Positions 1 to 7,640 of a stretch of DNA of 64,000 nucleotides are shown in pieces (position 1 is the first letter of the stretch; every line of letters begins with the position of its first letter). Under the pieces are notes generated by a model. It had not been told where the DNA came from. It saw only the letters and a program-made list of their open reading frames with translations, and ran no database searches. Where the stretch lies: NCBI RefSeq assembly GCF_900109745.1, contig NZ_FOAV01000004.1, forward strand, positions 1 through 64,000, written 5' to 3'. The stretch is from Roseateles sp. YR242. GTDB taxonomy: Bacteria; Pseudomonadota; Gammaproteobacteria; Burkholderiales; Burkholderiaceae_C. The position numbers and the translations under genes were made by a program.

Positions 1-302
1 AGCTCCGCCTGGGCGAAAAACGCGCTGGCCAGCTTCAAGATCTCGTTGGCCTTGCGCAGCTCCCGCACCTCGCGTTCAAGGTCCTTCACGCGCTGGGCCT
101 CGCTGCTCGTCACGCCCTCACGCACGCCAGCGTCCACCTCCGCGCGCTTGACCCATTCGTTCAGCGTCTGCGGTACGCAGCCAATCTTGGGCGCGATGGA
201 CTCAATGGCCGCCCAAAGCGACGGGTATTCCCCTCGGTGCTCCTGCACCATCCTCACGGCACGCTCACGCACCTCGGGTGAGAACTTGTTCGACTTGCTC
301 AT
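1..302 (-). CDS. IS3-family transposase OrfA, partial
   Basis: The frame is open from ATG at 302 to the window edge, about 100 residues. The N-terminal half has the helix-turn-helix that recognises the IS ends (motifs [12 protein letters not shown] and LNEWVKR). The second half has the leucine-zipper-like segment [16 protein letters not shown] and ends in ASAFFAQAE, the usual end of OrfA. In this family OrfA is joined to the DDE catalytic OrfB by programmed frameshifting; OrfB would lie left of the window. Family assignment is firm, subgroup is not. Confidence 0.85.
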   Translation of the reverse strand, partial: MSKSNKFSPEVRERAVRMVQEHRGEYPSLWAAIESIAPKIGCVPQTLNEWVKRAEVDAGVREGVTSSEAQRVKDLEREVRELRKANEILKLASAFFAQAE

Positions 303-352
303 GGCTCAATCCTCTCAGAGTGTTGAGCCTCCTCAAAATCCGGGGCGATTCA
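1..352 (-). mobile_element. IS3-family insertion sequence, 5' end only
   Basis: The element reads on the minus strand and is cut by the window start. Its terminal inverted repeat begins at 352 with TGAATCGCCCCGG, the TG-starting end typical of IS3-family elements, 50 bases before the OrfA start. Whether the other end and OrfB are intact cannot be seen. The sequence beyond 352 looks like degraded coding sequence, so the element may have landed at the edge of the RiPP locus. Confidence 0.8.
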
Positions 353-648
353 ATCAGTACTTGGCACGCTGAAGCGCAGCATCCGAGTCCAGGCCGGCCG
401 CTGGCCGCCCGTGAGGGCTTGGCCTTGACGCGGTGGCGCGCCCATCGACGCTCGCCGTGTGCGGTGCTTGGCCGTTGATGGCCTGGCACCGCTGACGGCA
501 GAGGGTGACTCGCCCCGTTCCGCGAGAAGGGCGGGGGATGGGTTGGAGCCGCTTCCGTGAGAACAGCGGGCAGCGCCGGCAGCGGCGCCCATGACACCAC
601 ATTCGGGATGTTGATGGTCTGGCCCTCTCGCAGCGAAGGCAGATTAAG
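353..648. other. gene-poor stretch between IS3 end and small ORF
   Basis: I see no convincing gene here. The minus-strand frame of the small ORF at 649-711 continues past its TAG codon through residues such as NLPSLREGQTINIPNVV, which look protein-like, and then runs into proline/arginine-rich sequence of the kind produced by non-coding GC-rich DNA. This may be the decayed end of a gene hit by the insertion sequence. Confidence 0.4.
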
Positions 649-711
649 CTAGTTCTTGACCAGATAGGCCGTCGCCTTTTCAATGCCGTCGATGTAGCGA
701 GGGACGTTCAT
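649..711 (-). CDS. 20-codon ORF coupled to the oxygenase gene
   Basis: An ATG at 711 overlaps the stop of the upstream oxygenase gene (ATGA) and is preceded by AAAGGA at a good distance. Translation gives MNVPRYIDGIEKATAYLVKN followed by TAG. The good ribosome site and stop-start overlap argue that something was translated here. The frame continues with plausible residues after the TAG, so this may be a longer gene broken by a nonsense mutation, not a true micro-gene. I do not recognise the product. Confidence 0.35.
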   Translation of the reverse strand: MNVPRYIDGIEKATAYLVKN

Positions 712-1304
712 GCCTCCGTCCTTTCCCACAGCTTGAACACCAACACCCGACGGTCCGAAGGACAGGTGCGAGACACCGACCGCCCCACGTGCAGAGGATC
801 GCCGGCCATCTTCATCACGCGGCCAGGTCGTGGGCGCACGGCGGCGATCACTTCCTCGTGCTGATCAAAGACGAGGGTCTCGCCGGCCCACGCAATATCC
901 CATTTCGCATTGCAGTAGATGAGCACGGTGTGGTGTTTGTGGCGAGCTTGCTCGCCTGCGATGTCATGGTGTACGCCGCCTTCCGTGCCAAAGGCGTTGG
1001 CACTCAGGATGCATTCATACAAACGCACCGGGAACGGGAAGCTGGCCTTCACCGCCTCCCAGCATCGGGCCACTACCTGTAGCTTGTCCTCCAGCTCGGC
1101 GAGCTGCGGTTCCACGTCTCCTCGGTCCCCGTCGTCCGAGAGCGTCATTGGGTAAAACCAGTGAACGTCGAGGTCGTGGGAGTTGTATTGTTCCTTGCGG
1201 TTGATGAAGTACACGGGAATCCAGGACATCACTTCGATGAGTTGGGTTTTCAAGGCATCGTCGAGCAGATCGTCAAGGACTTGGACAGTCGGGCCGGTCA
1301 ACAT
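708..1304 (-). CDS. 2-oxoglutarate/Fe(II)-dependent oxygenase
   Basis: The 198-residue protein has the double-stranded beta-helix signature of prolyl-4-hydroxylase-like dioxygenases. The iron ligands are visible as HxD at H112/D114 and a distal H172 in LHVGR, with R186 in RVLVFK placed to hold 2-oxoglutarate. The segment WAGETLVFD then PRPGR matches the conserved core strands. Such enzymes hydroxylate or otherwise oxidise side chains using O2 and 2-oxoglutarate. It is the last well-supported gene of the RiPP run, 113 bases after the candidate precursor, so the likely substrate is that peptide; this is inferred from position only. A 7-bp hairpin sits just upstream. Confidence 0.8.
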   Translation of the reverse strand: MLTGPTVQVLDDLLDDALKTQLIEVMSWIPVYFINRKEQYNSHDLDVHWFYPMTLSDDGDRGDVEPQLAELEDKLQVVARCWEAVKASFPFPVRLYECILSANAFGTEGGVHHDIAGEQARHKHHTVLIYCNAKWDIAWAGETLVFDQHEEVIAAVRPRPGRVMKMAGDPLHVGRSVSRTCPSDRRVLVFKLWERTEA

Positions 1305-1323
1305 GGAACTCTCTGTGTAAATA

Positions 1324-1341
1324 CATCGGCCCGAGCCGATG
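1324..1341 (-). promoter_or_regulatory. hairpin between precursor and oxygenase
   Basis: CATCGGC and GCCGATG form a perfect 7-bp stem around a 4-base loop, 19 bases upstream of the oxygenase start. On the minus strand it is followed by TATTTACAC, too poor in T for a strong intrinsic terminator. It could act as an attenuator or mRNA stabiliser, giving more precursor transcript than oxygenase transcript, as is common in RiPP operons. Confidence 0.35.
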
Positions 1342-1417
1342 GATAGGTCGGGTCGGGCCGTAAAGTGTTCGCCGTGCAGGGCCGGTCCCGCAGGCGGGTC
1401 GGCTTTGCGTCGAGCGG

Positions 1418-1624
1418 TCAGCCGCGATTTGGCTCGCGGCTCACATCGCCGCCGTCATTGATCGTGTCGCCGCTGCCGGTGCAGCTCAGCGGCATGCCAG
1501 GACGATGGGGCAGGCGCACGCGCTTCACAGCGGTCCAGCGGTTGGCCGGGGAGGGGGCCGAATCGTCGGCGCTGGCCTGGACGGTTTGGCCAATACCGGT
1601 AATGGAGACCTTGGATGTCTTCAT
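1418..1624 (-). CDS. candidate RiPP precursor peptide
   Basis: This 68-residue ORF starts at ATG 1624, 18 bases after the cyclodehydratase stop, with GAAAGG as ribosome site. A GTG two codons upstream is also open but less well placed. The N-terminal half (MKTSKVSITGIGQTVQ onward) would serve as leader. The C-terminal part contains one cysteine and several Ser/Thr spaced by Gly (CTGSGDT, residues about 50-56), the residue types that YcaO enzymes turn into thiazolines and oxazolines. Size, position and composition fit a linear azol(in)e-containing peptide, but I recognise no known family. The cleavage site and modified residues are unknown. Confidence 0.6.
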   Translation of the reverse strand: MKTSKVSITGIGQTVQASADDSAPSPANRWTAVKRVRLPHRPGMPLSCTGSGDTINDGGDVSREPNRG

Positions 1625-1642
1625 ATGCACCTTTCAGTTGGT

Positions 1643-3940
1643 TCAAGGAAACGGATGAGGGAAGTGAGCGTCGGGGTGAACGGAGTCCACCGCCGCCAGG
1701 GGCAGAAGGTTCTGCCCAAAAATCATGGGGACCAGTCCCGGTACGAGCACCCGAACCACGCGCAACTCTGTACGGCCCTGGTCGACGTGGTGCTTCTCAG
1801 GCGTGATATCAACGGCATAGGCGTTCAACCCCGACCTCTTCAGTCGTTTGACAACATCTTGAAGAGCGCCAGCTGCCTGCCTGCGCGGCCATGCCGATGT
1901 GTTTCCCGCGTTCGCGGCAAACAGCAGGCGGTCTGCCTTGCGGAAATAGTCGCGCTGTCCGTACAGCGAGAAGTGGTCTTCCGGCGTTGCCGCTAACGCA
2001 GGGTCGGTCACGCTGGGGGTATGCTGGTGCAGCCAGCCATAGACTCGCGTTTCGGCTTCGTCCAGGGCGCCTTCGGCAGCTACGGCGAAATCGGGATGCG
2101 CGCTCGCCCCGAGCGTCGTGAAGTGGTGTTCCTCGTGCTGCACCGCCACCATCGCCACATGCACCCACGGGCTTTCCAGCCGCTGTAGTTGCACGCGGCA
2201 CCCCGCCGCCTGCAGCGCGGCCATGCGTTGCTGGAAGGCCCGAGGCCATTGGGCAGATGGCACAGTCTGGCCCGGCGTCTGGGTCAGCCAGTGCCGCATG
2301 AAGGCATCGCGCTCGATCACTTCGTTCAACGCTCGCGTGGCCGCGTCTTCAAAGGTGATGCCCGCAGCGCAACCGGAGCTGGTCTCCTGCGTGAACGGTT
2401 GGTCCGATCCGAAGCCGGCCCGCAGCAATGCTGAACGCGCAAAAACCAGGTCGGCCAACACATGAACTGGACGGCATGACGCCAGTTCCTGCGCGGGAAC
2501 CCATGCGTGTTCCCGGTCGGCCGCAAAGGGTACGTACGGGAAGCCGTCAGTTTGATATTGCTCGCTGGTGTAGAGGGCATGTCGTGACGGATCCAATGCG
2601 TCCCGTACGTCGGTCAGCTTGCCGATCAACAGGTCGCGCGGCTGACAATAGCCTTCGCGCTCAATCGCTTCCGCCAGGGCCTTGCGCGCTGCCAGCATGG
2701 GGTCTTTGTCACGCCCCCATGAATACTGGCGCTTGTCGTGGTCGTCGACGATCTTGGCCTGCGCCAGATGGAAGTTCATTCGGAAGTTCGGTGCCTGCGC
2801 GCCGACCCAGCCGAAGTCGAAGCTTGGTGACACCTGTGCCAGGTCGAGCTGGCGCTGGGTGGGACTGGCGCCAAAGAGCGCGGTACCGAGCAGGATGTCC
2901 TGAGGGGCCAGCTGGCACAGGTCGGTGGCGACCTGCTCGTAATAGCCTCCCAGGGTCGCCTGCGAAATGCCGAGTGCCGGTGCGCTCAGGGCAATGTTGT
3001 GAAAAGCCGCTCCAGCCTCCATAAAGAGGTATTGCAGCGAGCGGTTTCTGTAACGCAAGGCCGCGATCGACGGATCCGCTGCAATGAAGATGACGCCCGT
3101 GGCATGCGTCAATTTCCAAGGCTTGGTGCTGGCCAAGGGCAACGCGCTGACGTCGTCATTCACAAGCGTCAGCGCAACCAGGCGCTCACCTGGGTACTCC
3201 ACGCGATAGACACCTGGCGAATACCGTCCCACCTGGCGGCGCAGGGCCACATAGACCTTGAGCAGATACATGCCACCGGCAGAGGCCAGGGTTCGGTGAG
3301 GAATGAGCTGGCCGGAACGGGGATGCGTGGCGTGAACCACACCAGCGGCCGACCACAGCAGGCGCAGAAGGGCTTTCTCGGTGACCGGTTTGTCGTTGAA
3401 GGTGTAGACGCTGGAGCGCTCCTTGAAGAAGGCATCCAATGGCGCGCCAGAGACTCGTGCCGCGTTCTTCGGCAGGGCCGCTGGTGCCGCCTCTTCGTTC
3501 CATGCGAAGCGCGGGGCGATCAAGTCGCTCACCTCCGGCGAGGCGGCTGCCCCGAACTGCGAGTACTGATAGCCATACCGCACCGCTTGGGCGCATGCCT
3601 GCCCCGCGTCAATCAGGGCACCCTGTTCAAACAGGAAGTCCATGAAGCTGGCGAATTCCTCGCGTTCACGTGGGGCGGCGATCCGCGCCAGTAGCTCGTC
3701 GATGGTCTGGGTGCCGTCGCACAGGGTGAAGACCCTGTCCAGCAGAGCGTTGGACGCCGCCACTTCCAGCTCCGCTTCTGGCGTGCGCACCAGGAGCAAG
3801 CCTTCGTCCGTGCCCTGGCGGATGCAGCTTGCGCCAGCCAGCATGGGCGTCACACGGTCAGTCGCCAACAGGGCGGCACGAACGGCGCTGGGAATCGCCT
3901 CGTTGAACACCTTGAGGCGGCGGCGGGTCACGGGCTTCAT
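1643..3940 (-). CDS. fused RRE / SagB dehydrogenase / YcaO cyclodehydratase
   Basis: A 765-residue single-chain azole synthase. Residues about 45-115 resemble the winged-helix leader-binding RiPP recognition element. Residues about 170-370 are a SagB-type FMN nitroreductase fold (SSVYTFNDKPVTEKALL and the TLASAGGMYLLKVYV strand), which oxidises azolines to azoles. Residues about 400-765 are YcaO, with ALAEAIEREG near 421, SSGCAAGITFEDAATRAL near 521 followed by the NEVIERDAF helix, VPGLVPM near 733 and a proline-rich tail PHPFP, typical of azoline-forming members. YcaO activates backbone amides with ATP so that Cys/Ser/Thr cyclise. A strong GGAGG precedes the ATG, which overlaps the ATP-grasp stop. 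The three activities are usually on separate proteins. Confidence 0.85.
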   Translation of the reverse strand: MKPVTRRRLKVFNEAIPSAVRAALLATDRVTPMLAGASCIRQGTDEGLLLVRTPEAELEVAASNALLDRVFTLCDGTQTIDELLARIAAPREREEFASFMDFLFEQGALIDAGQACAQAVRYGYQYSQFGAAASPEVSDLIAPRFAWNEEAAPAALPKNAARVSGAPLDAFFKERSSVYTFNDKPVTEKALLRLLWSAAGVVHATHPRSGQLIPHRTLASAGGMYLLKVYVALRRQVGRYSPGVYRVEYPGERLVALTLVNDDVSALPLASTKPWKLTHATGVIFIAADPSIAALRYRNRSLQYLFMEAGAAFHNIALSAPALGISQATLGGYYEQVATDLCQLAPQDILLGTALFGASPTQRQLDLAQVSPSFDFGWVGAQAPNFRMNFHLAQAKIVDDHDKRQYSWGRDKDPMLAARKALAEAIEREGYCQPRDLLIGKLTDVRDALDPSRHALYTSEQYQTDGFPYVPFAADREHAWVPAQELASCRPVHVLADLVFARSALLRAGFGSDQPFTQETSSGCAAGITFEDAATRALNEVIERDAFMRHWLTQTPGQTVPSAQWPRAFQQRMAALQAAGCRVQLQRLESPWVHVAMVAVQHEEHHFTTLGASAHPDFAVAAEGALDEAETRVYGWLHQHTPSVTDPALAATPEDHFSLYGQRDYFRKADRLLFAANAGNTSAWPRRQAAGALQDVVKRLKRSGLNAYAVDITPEKHHVDQGRTELRVVRVLVPGLVPMIFGQNLLPLAAVDSVHPDAHFPHPFP

Positions 3941-5010
3941 GCGGGGGCCTCCGCAGCCTCGGCGGGACGGGCGGGGGCCACTCGCACCGACCGGGCATAT
4001 GCCGCGTCAGGTGGCTTTGACGAGGTTCCGAACAGCGAGGTGAACATCTCGAAATAGGCGTTGGGAGGGCAGATCGGGTTGGAGTTGAGCTCCAGCCACC
4101 AGACCTTGCCGTTGGTGTCGATCACCCCGTCCATGGCGCAGAGCATGGGCACGCGCATCTCGGGTTGAATCGCTTGGGCGAGCCATGCCCCAGCCTGCAG
4201 CAACTGTTCGCGCTGGGCTTCGTGCATCGCGTGCCAGGCGTTGTCCTGCGCCTCGCTGGTGCCGTAGGGAGCGAAATGCCGGCCGTAGCGATAGTCAAAC
4301 CACACTGGGGTGCCTTCGGGCAGGGTGTCCGTCGGTTGCACGCCCTGATAGGCCAGGCAGGTCAGCACCTGTTCGCGTTCGCGGTAGACCGCCCATTGCT
4401 CGCCGAACTGGCCCATGCGTTCTGCAATGAGTGCCTCGATGGTGGAGACGCCGTTGCCCATTACCTTCGGGGCGGTTTGCGTTTGCACGTGCACCGGGCG
4501 GGCACCCCAGTACCAGACCTTCAGGATGTCTCCTGGGATGAAAGCTTCCGCGAAGATCTTTCCACCCATATTAGGGCTGGTGAGCGCGTTGGGCACGGGT
4601 GGGTCTTCCCCCTGGTGGTAGGGGCCCACCAACTGGTAGCCGAAAGAGCCAACGGAGCGCTTCAGGATGAAATCGGCCCGAGCCTCCCGTGCGGTGAGCC
4701 AATGGTCTGGGGTGGCCAGCCCGGCCGCAGCAACGGCGCGCTTGAAAGTCAGTTTGTCTGTGGCCAGGATCAAGGGGCGTGGCGCGTAGGGCCGCCATCC
4801 GATGAAGGCCGTGGTGCCGGGCATCAGCGAGCCCACGTGCGTCAGCCTGCCGTCCTGCTCATGGATGAACTGCGGCAGCAGCTTGTAGTAACGGTGATTC
4901 GCCTTGACTTCCAGCTGGAAGGTGGCGATATCCAGGTTGGCTTCCCCGCCATGAGCATCCGCCCACGCCTTGATGGCGCGGAAGTGATTCATGGTGATGT
5001 GGGTGAACAT
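3937..5010 (-). CDS. ATP-grasp ligase in the RiPP cluster
   Basis: The 357-residue protein has ATP-grasp features: the N-terminal lobe from about residue 80 (ILATDKLTFKRAV), the glycine-rich region with ILKRSVGSFGYQ, and the Mg-ATP site WWLELNSNPICPPNAY near residue 310. ATP-grasp enzymes form amide, ester or thioester bonds through acyl-phosphate intermediates; in RiPP clusters they make macrocyclic amide/ester links or add amino acids. Its stop overlaps the cyclodehydratase start (ATGA), so the two are co-translated and probably act on the same peptide. The start at 5010 has only a weak ribosome site; an internal Met at 4992 is possible. It is not close enough to a known subgroup to name the reaction. 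Confidence 0.75.
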   Translation of the reverse strand: MFTHITMNHFRAIKAWADAHGGEANLDIATFQLEVKANHRYYKLLPQFIHEQDGRLTHVGSLMPGTTAFIGWRPYAPRPLILATDKLTFKRAVAAAGLATPDHWLTAREARADFILKRSVGSFGYQLVGPYHQGEDPPVPNALTSPNMGGKIFAEAFIPGDILKVWYWGARPVHVQTQTAPKVMGNGVSTIEALIAERMGQFGEQWAVYREREQVLTCLAYQGVQPTDTLPEGTPVWFDYRYGRHFAPYGTSEAQDNAWHAMHEAQREQLLQAGAWLAQAIQPEMRVPMLCAMDGVIDTNGKVWWLELNSNPICPPNAYFEMFTSLFGTSSKPPDAAYARSVRVAPARPAEAAEAPA

Positions 5011-5070
5011 GGCGTGTCGTATTCCGAGGGAGTGAGGGGCATTCGGTAAGGTCCGCGGGTTCGGCGCGGG

Positions 5071-5184
5071 TTAGGTCCGAATCCCTGACCTCAAGGAATA
5101 CATCCCGGCGCCGGCCAATCCGTTGAGTAATCCCCACTGGGATGAGAGGTCTTTGGGGAAGTCGGGTGGAATCTGGCCGTTCCG
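5071..5184 (-). pseudogene. possible LanC-like C-terminal relic
   Basis: In the gap between the divergent ATP-grasp and glycosyltransferase genes, a minus-strand frame ending at TAA 5071 reads PPDFPKDLSSQW then GLLNGLAGAGMYSLR. The GL-x-GLAGAG pattern near a C-terminus resembles LanC and the cyclase domain of LanM, the lanthionine-forming zinc enzymes. Upstream, the frame runs into the antisense of the glycosyltransferase gene, and no start or catalytic Cys/His is present. If real, it is a deletion remnant of another peptide-modifying gene that once headed this operon. No strong promoter hexamers were found in this gap. Confidence 0.35.
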
Positions 5185-5214
5185 GCTTGGTGGCGGGCCC
5201 CCAAGGTCCGTACC

Positions 5215-6423
5215 ATGCGCGCCATGGCGAAATTGATGGTGGCGTGGGAGGCGGGCGGTTATCTCGGGCACGAGATGCTGGTGACCGCCGCCGCGCTGGA
5301 ACTCAAGCACGCCGGCCACGATGTCCTGGTGTGCGCGCCACAGGGCGTTCCCGCCAATGCGGCCGCGCGGCGGGAAGGACTCCGCTGGGATGAACTCCCG
5401 GGCGAGGCGCCACCCCCAGCACCCAGCACCGGCTTCCGCTGGAAGTCCCGGGCCACTTCACTTTGGTCCTTCGGCTTCCATTCGGCGCACTGGCTGCGTG
5501 GCCGGGTGTCGGCCTGGTCCGACCTGCTGGCCCGCGAGGCGCCGAGCGCCGTGGTGCTGCAAGCTGCCCCGTGTGCTCAATTGGCTGCCCGGGCGGCCGG
5601 TGTGCCTTCGCTGGAGTTCGGCATCGGCTTCGACGTGCCCCCGCGCCAATCGCCGTTCCCACCGTTCCGCAACCCGGATGCGTTCACGGTCGAAGCAGGG
5701 CAGGCGTTCGAGCGCCGGTTGGTCGAGATGATTCAGCAGGCCTGCCCGGTGGGCGACCAGACGCTGGCAGCTCTGGTGTCCGGTGACCGCCGTCTCGTGG
5801 TCTCGCTGCCAGAGCTGGACCATTACGCCGGTGCGCCAGACCCTTCGCGGTTGTTCGCAGGGCCTTTGCCGGCCGTCACCATGGGCGGCGCCACCGCCGA
5901 ATGGCGTGGTCCCGGCCCACGGCTGCTGGCCTACATCCGGGCCAGTGCCGTAGAGGTGCCGGCGTTCCTCGACGCCGCGGCGGCGCTTCCGGGCGACTGG
6001 ATCGTTGTCTGCCCGGATGGAACCGAGGCTCATGCAGCCCAGGCCACGCAGTCCTCGCCTGGTCGCATCCGCTTCCACCGCGAGCCGTTGTCGCTGGGCG
6101 GCTTGTTGCCGCAGGCGGATCTGGTCATCTGCCACGGTGGCGGCCTGATGGCCGAGGCGCTGGTCCATGGCCGTCCCTGTGTGGCGATGCCCATCCATCA
6201 GGAGCAGTTCATGGCGACGACCGCGATGACCCATCATGGCCTGGGTGCCATGTTGGCTCCGCGGGCGCCGGCGCTGTTCGCCGATGTATGGAGGCGAGTG
6301 CTTGCAGATCCCGGCGTGCAAGCCAACGCGTTGGCGCTGTCGGCACGCCAGCATGCCTTGGCCACGGGATCAGGCCAGGCGCTGGTGCGCTCGGTGCAAG
6401 ACCTGCTTCGCGCGGGTGCGTGA
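5215..6423 (+). CDS. GT-B glycosyltransferase, UDP-glycosyltransferase-like
   Basis: The 402-residue protein has the two-domain GT-B layout. The N-terminal acceptor half starts with MVAWEAGGYLGHEMLVTAAA, where GxxGH is typical of the MGT/GT1-like group. The C-terminal nucleotide-sugar half has CHGGGLMAEALVHGRPCV followed by MPIHQEQ near residues 305-330, the donor-binding loop of this family. AAGG stands 8 bases before the ATG at 5215. Such enzymes glycosylate small molecules or peptides. It is divergent from the RiPP operon and convergent with the GT4 gene, so it probably belongs with peptide tailoring; the sugar and acceptor are unknown. Confidence 0.8.
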   Translation: MRAMAKLMVAWEAGGYLGHEMLVTAAALELKHAGHDVLVCAPQGVPANAAARREGLRWDELPGEAPPPAPSTGFRWKSRATSLWSFGFHSAHWLRGRVSAWSDLLAREAPSAVVLQAAPCAQLAARAAGVPSLEFGIGFDVPPRQSPFPPFRNPDAFTVEAGQAFERRLVEMIQQACPVGDQTLAALVSGDRRLVVSLPELDHYAGAPDPSRLFAGPLPAVTMGGATAEWRGPGPRLLAYIRASAVEVPAFLDAAAALPGDWIVVCPDGTEAHAAQATQSSPGRIRFHREPLSLGGLLPQADLVICHGGGLMAEALVHGRPCVAMPIHQEQFMATTAMTHHGLGAMLAPRAPALFADVWRRVLADPGVQANALALSARQHALATGSGQALVRSVQDLLRAGA

Positions 6424-6425
6424 AC

Positions 6426-6443
6426 CCTGAGCCGGAGCTCAGG
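6426..6443. terminator. possible bidirectional hairpin between convergent glycosyltransferases
   Basis: CCTGAGC and GCTCAGG form a perfect 7-bp stem with a 4-base CGGA loop, overlapping the stop codon of the minus-strand GT4 gene and just after the plus-strand GT stop. There is no T-tract, so it would be weak as an intrinsic terminator, but it is well placed to end both transcripts. Confidence 0.35.
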
Positions 6444-7632
6444 CTGCATCCAGTCCGAGCGCGGCGTCGTATCCCGCTAGCCCCGCCGCATGGCCGTAGT
6501 CCGCCAAAGGCCGGCGCTGCCGAGGCCGTTCCGCCGCCTCCAACAAGCCATGGACGGCGTCCGCGATGGCCGCCGGATCGAAGAAGTCCACCAAGCGAGC
6601 GTCCTCGGCCGGCTGCAGCACTTCACGCACCGGCGCGGTGTCCGAAGCCACCAGCGGCGTGCCGCTGGCCATGGCCTCCAGCAACGACCAGCTCAGCACG
6701 AACGGATAGGTGAGGTACACGTGCGCCGCGGACACCTGCAGTACCCGCAGATAGTCCCGATGCGCCAGTCGCCCTAGGAAATGCGTGCGGGCAGGGTCGA
6801 GGCTGACCTGCCGCAACAGCGCGGTTTTCCAGTTGGGCGCGTCCTTCGGCCGGCTTCCGTAGCTCACGCCGTCCCCGCCCACAATTACCGTGTGGCAGGT
6901 CGGGTGCAGGCGCTGCAATTGCTCCAGTGCCCGCATAAACACATGGAAGCCGCGGTAGGGTTCCAGGTTGCGGGCCACGTAGGTCACCACCGGGTCGCCG
7001 GCTTTCAGAACCGTGCCATCGGGCAGCGTGAAGCTGGCTGCCGGGTCTGGTCCCAACCGCTCGATGTCCACCCCTTCGTGTTGCACCAGGATCTTGGACT
7101 GGAAGATCTCGGGGTGCCGGTCGCGCTGCCAGCGTGTCGGGCTGATCGCCACGTCACAGTGGGTCAGGTTCAGCGTGTGCAGTGCATTCCAGGTGCGCAC
7201 ACGGGCTCGCTCATCCAGTGAGAGTGGGAACTCCGGGTCGAAACCCAGGTCCGCACCGTCTGCGTTGTAGAACCACTCGCAGAGGTGGATCAGCCGGGCC
7301 TGCGGGAACACGTCCTTCGCAAACAGCGTTTCACCCCATCCGGGATGCGCCACGATGGCGTCTGGCACAAAGCCGTTGCGCTTCAGGCGCATCAGCAGCC
7401 GTGCCACCGCCTGCCCGTGCAGCGTGGCGGACTCCATCTGGCGCAGATAGGGGTGTTGTCCCGGATGCGTCTGCCGTGACGGGCGGTAGCGCATGAGCCT
7501 TCGAAAGCCCGGAATTCCGGGAGAGGTGTCGCGTCCGATGCCGCGCACATCCCAGCCGGGCCGCCGGGCCCAGGCCTGCACCAGATGCCCGAACTGGCCG
7601 GGGAAGTTCTGGTGGATGACCAGGATCTTCAT
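6439..7632 (-). CDS. GT4-family glycosyltransferase
   Basis: A 397-residue GT-B enzyme of the retaining GT4 type. It begins MKILVIHQNFPGQFGHL, and the C-terminal half has VTYVARNLEPYRGF and the acidic EX7E-like donor site in SWSLLEAMASGTPLV. ATG at 7632 directly follows an in-frame GTG. The gene starts 8 bases after the TPR gene and continues the flagellar operon. GT4 enzymes transfer sugars from NDP-sugars to glycans or proteins. With the TPR protein it may glycosylate an exported or surface component such as the hook, or the peptide product; both ideas rest on location. Confidence 0.8.
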   Translation of the reverse strand: MKILVIHQNFPGQFGHLVQAWARRPGWDVRGIGRDTSPGIPGFRRLMRYRPSRQTHPGQHPYLRQMESATLHGQAVARLLMRLKRNGFVPDAIVAHPGWGETLFAKDVFPQARLIHLCEWFYNADGADLGFDPEFPLSLDERARVRTWNALHTLNLTHCDVAISPTRWQRDRHPEIFQSKILVQHEGVDIERLGPDPAASFTLPDGTVLKAGDPVVTYVARNLEPYRGFHVFMRALEQLQRLHPTCHTVIVGGDGVSYGSRPKDAPNWKTALLRQVSLDPARTHFLGRLAHRDYLRVLQVSAAHVYLTYPFVLSWSLLEAMASGTPLVASDTAPVREVLQPAEDARLVDFFDPAAIADAVHGLLEAAERPRQRRPLADYGHAAGLAGYDAALGLDAA

Positions 7633-7640
7633 CACAGCAC

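Noticed and set aside
1505-1996. 163-codon plus-strand frame over the candidate precursor
   Set aside because: It overlaps the minus-strand precursor and the end of the YcaO fusion, lacks a ribosome site and has no protein-like motif.
5458-6354. 298-codon minus-strand frame
   Set aside because: It mirrors the plus-strand glycosyltransferase, whose motifs are clear; the minus frame has none.
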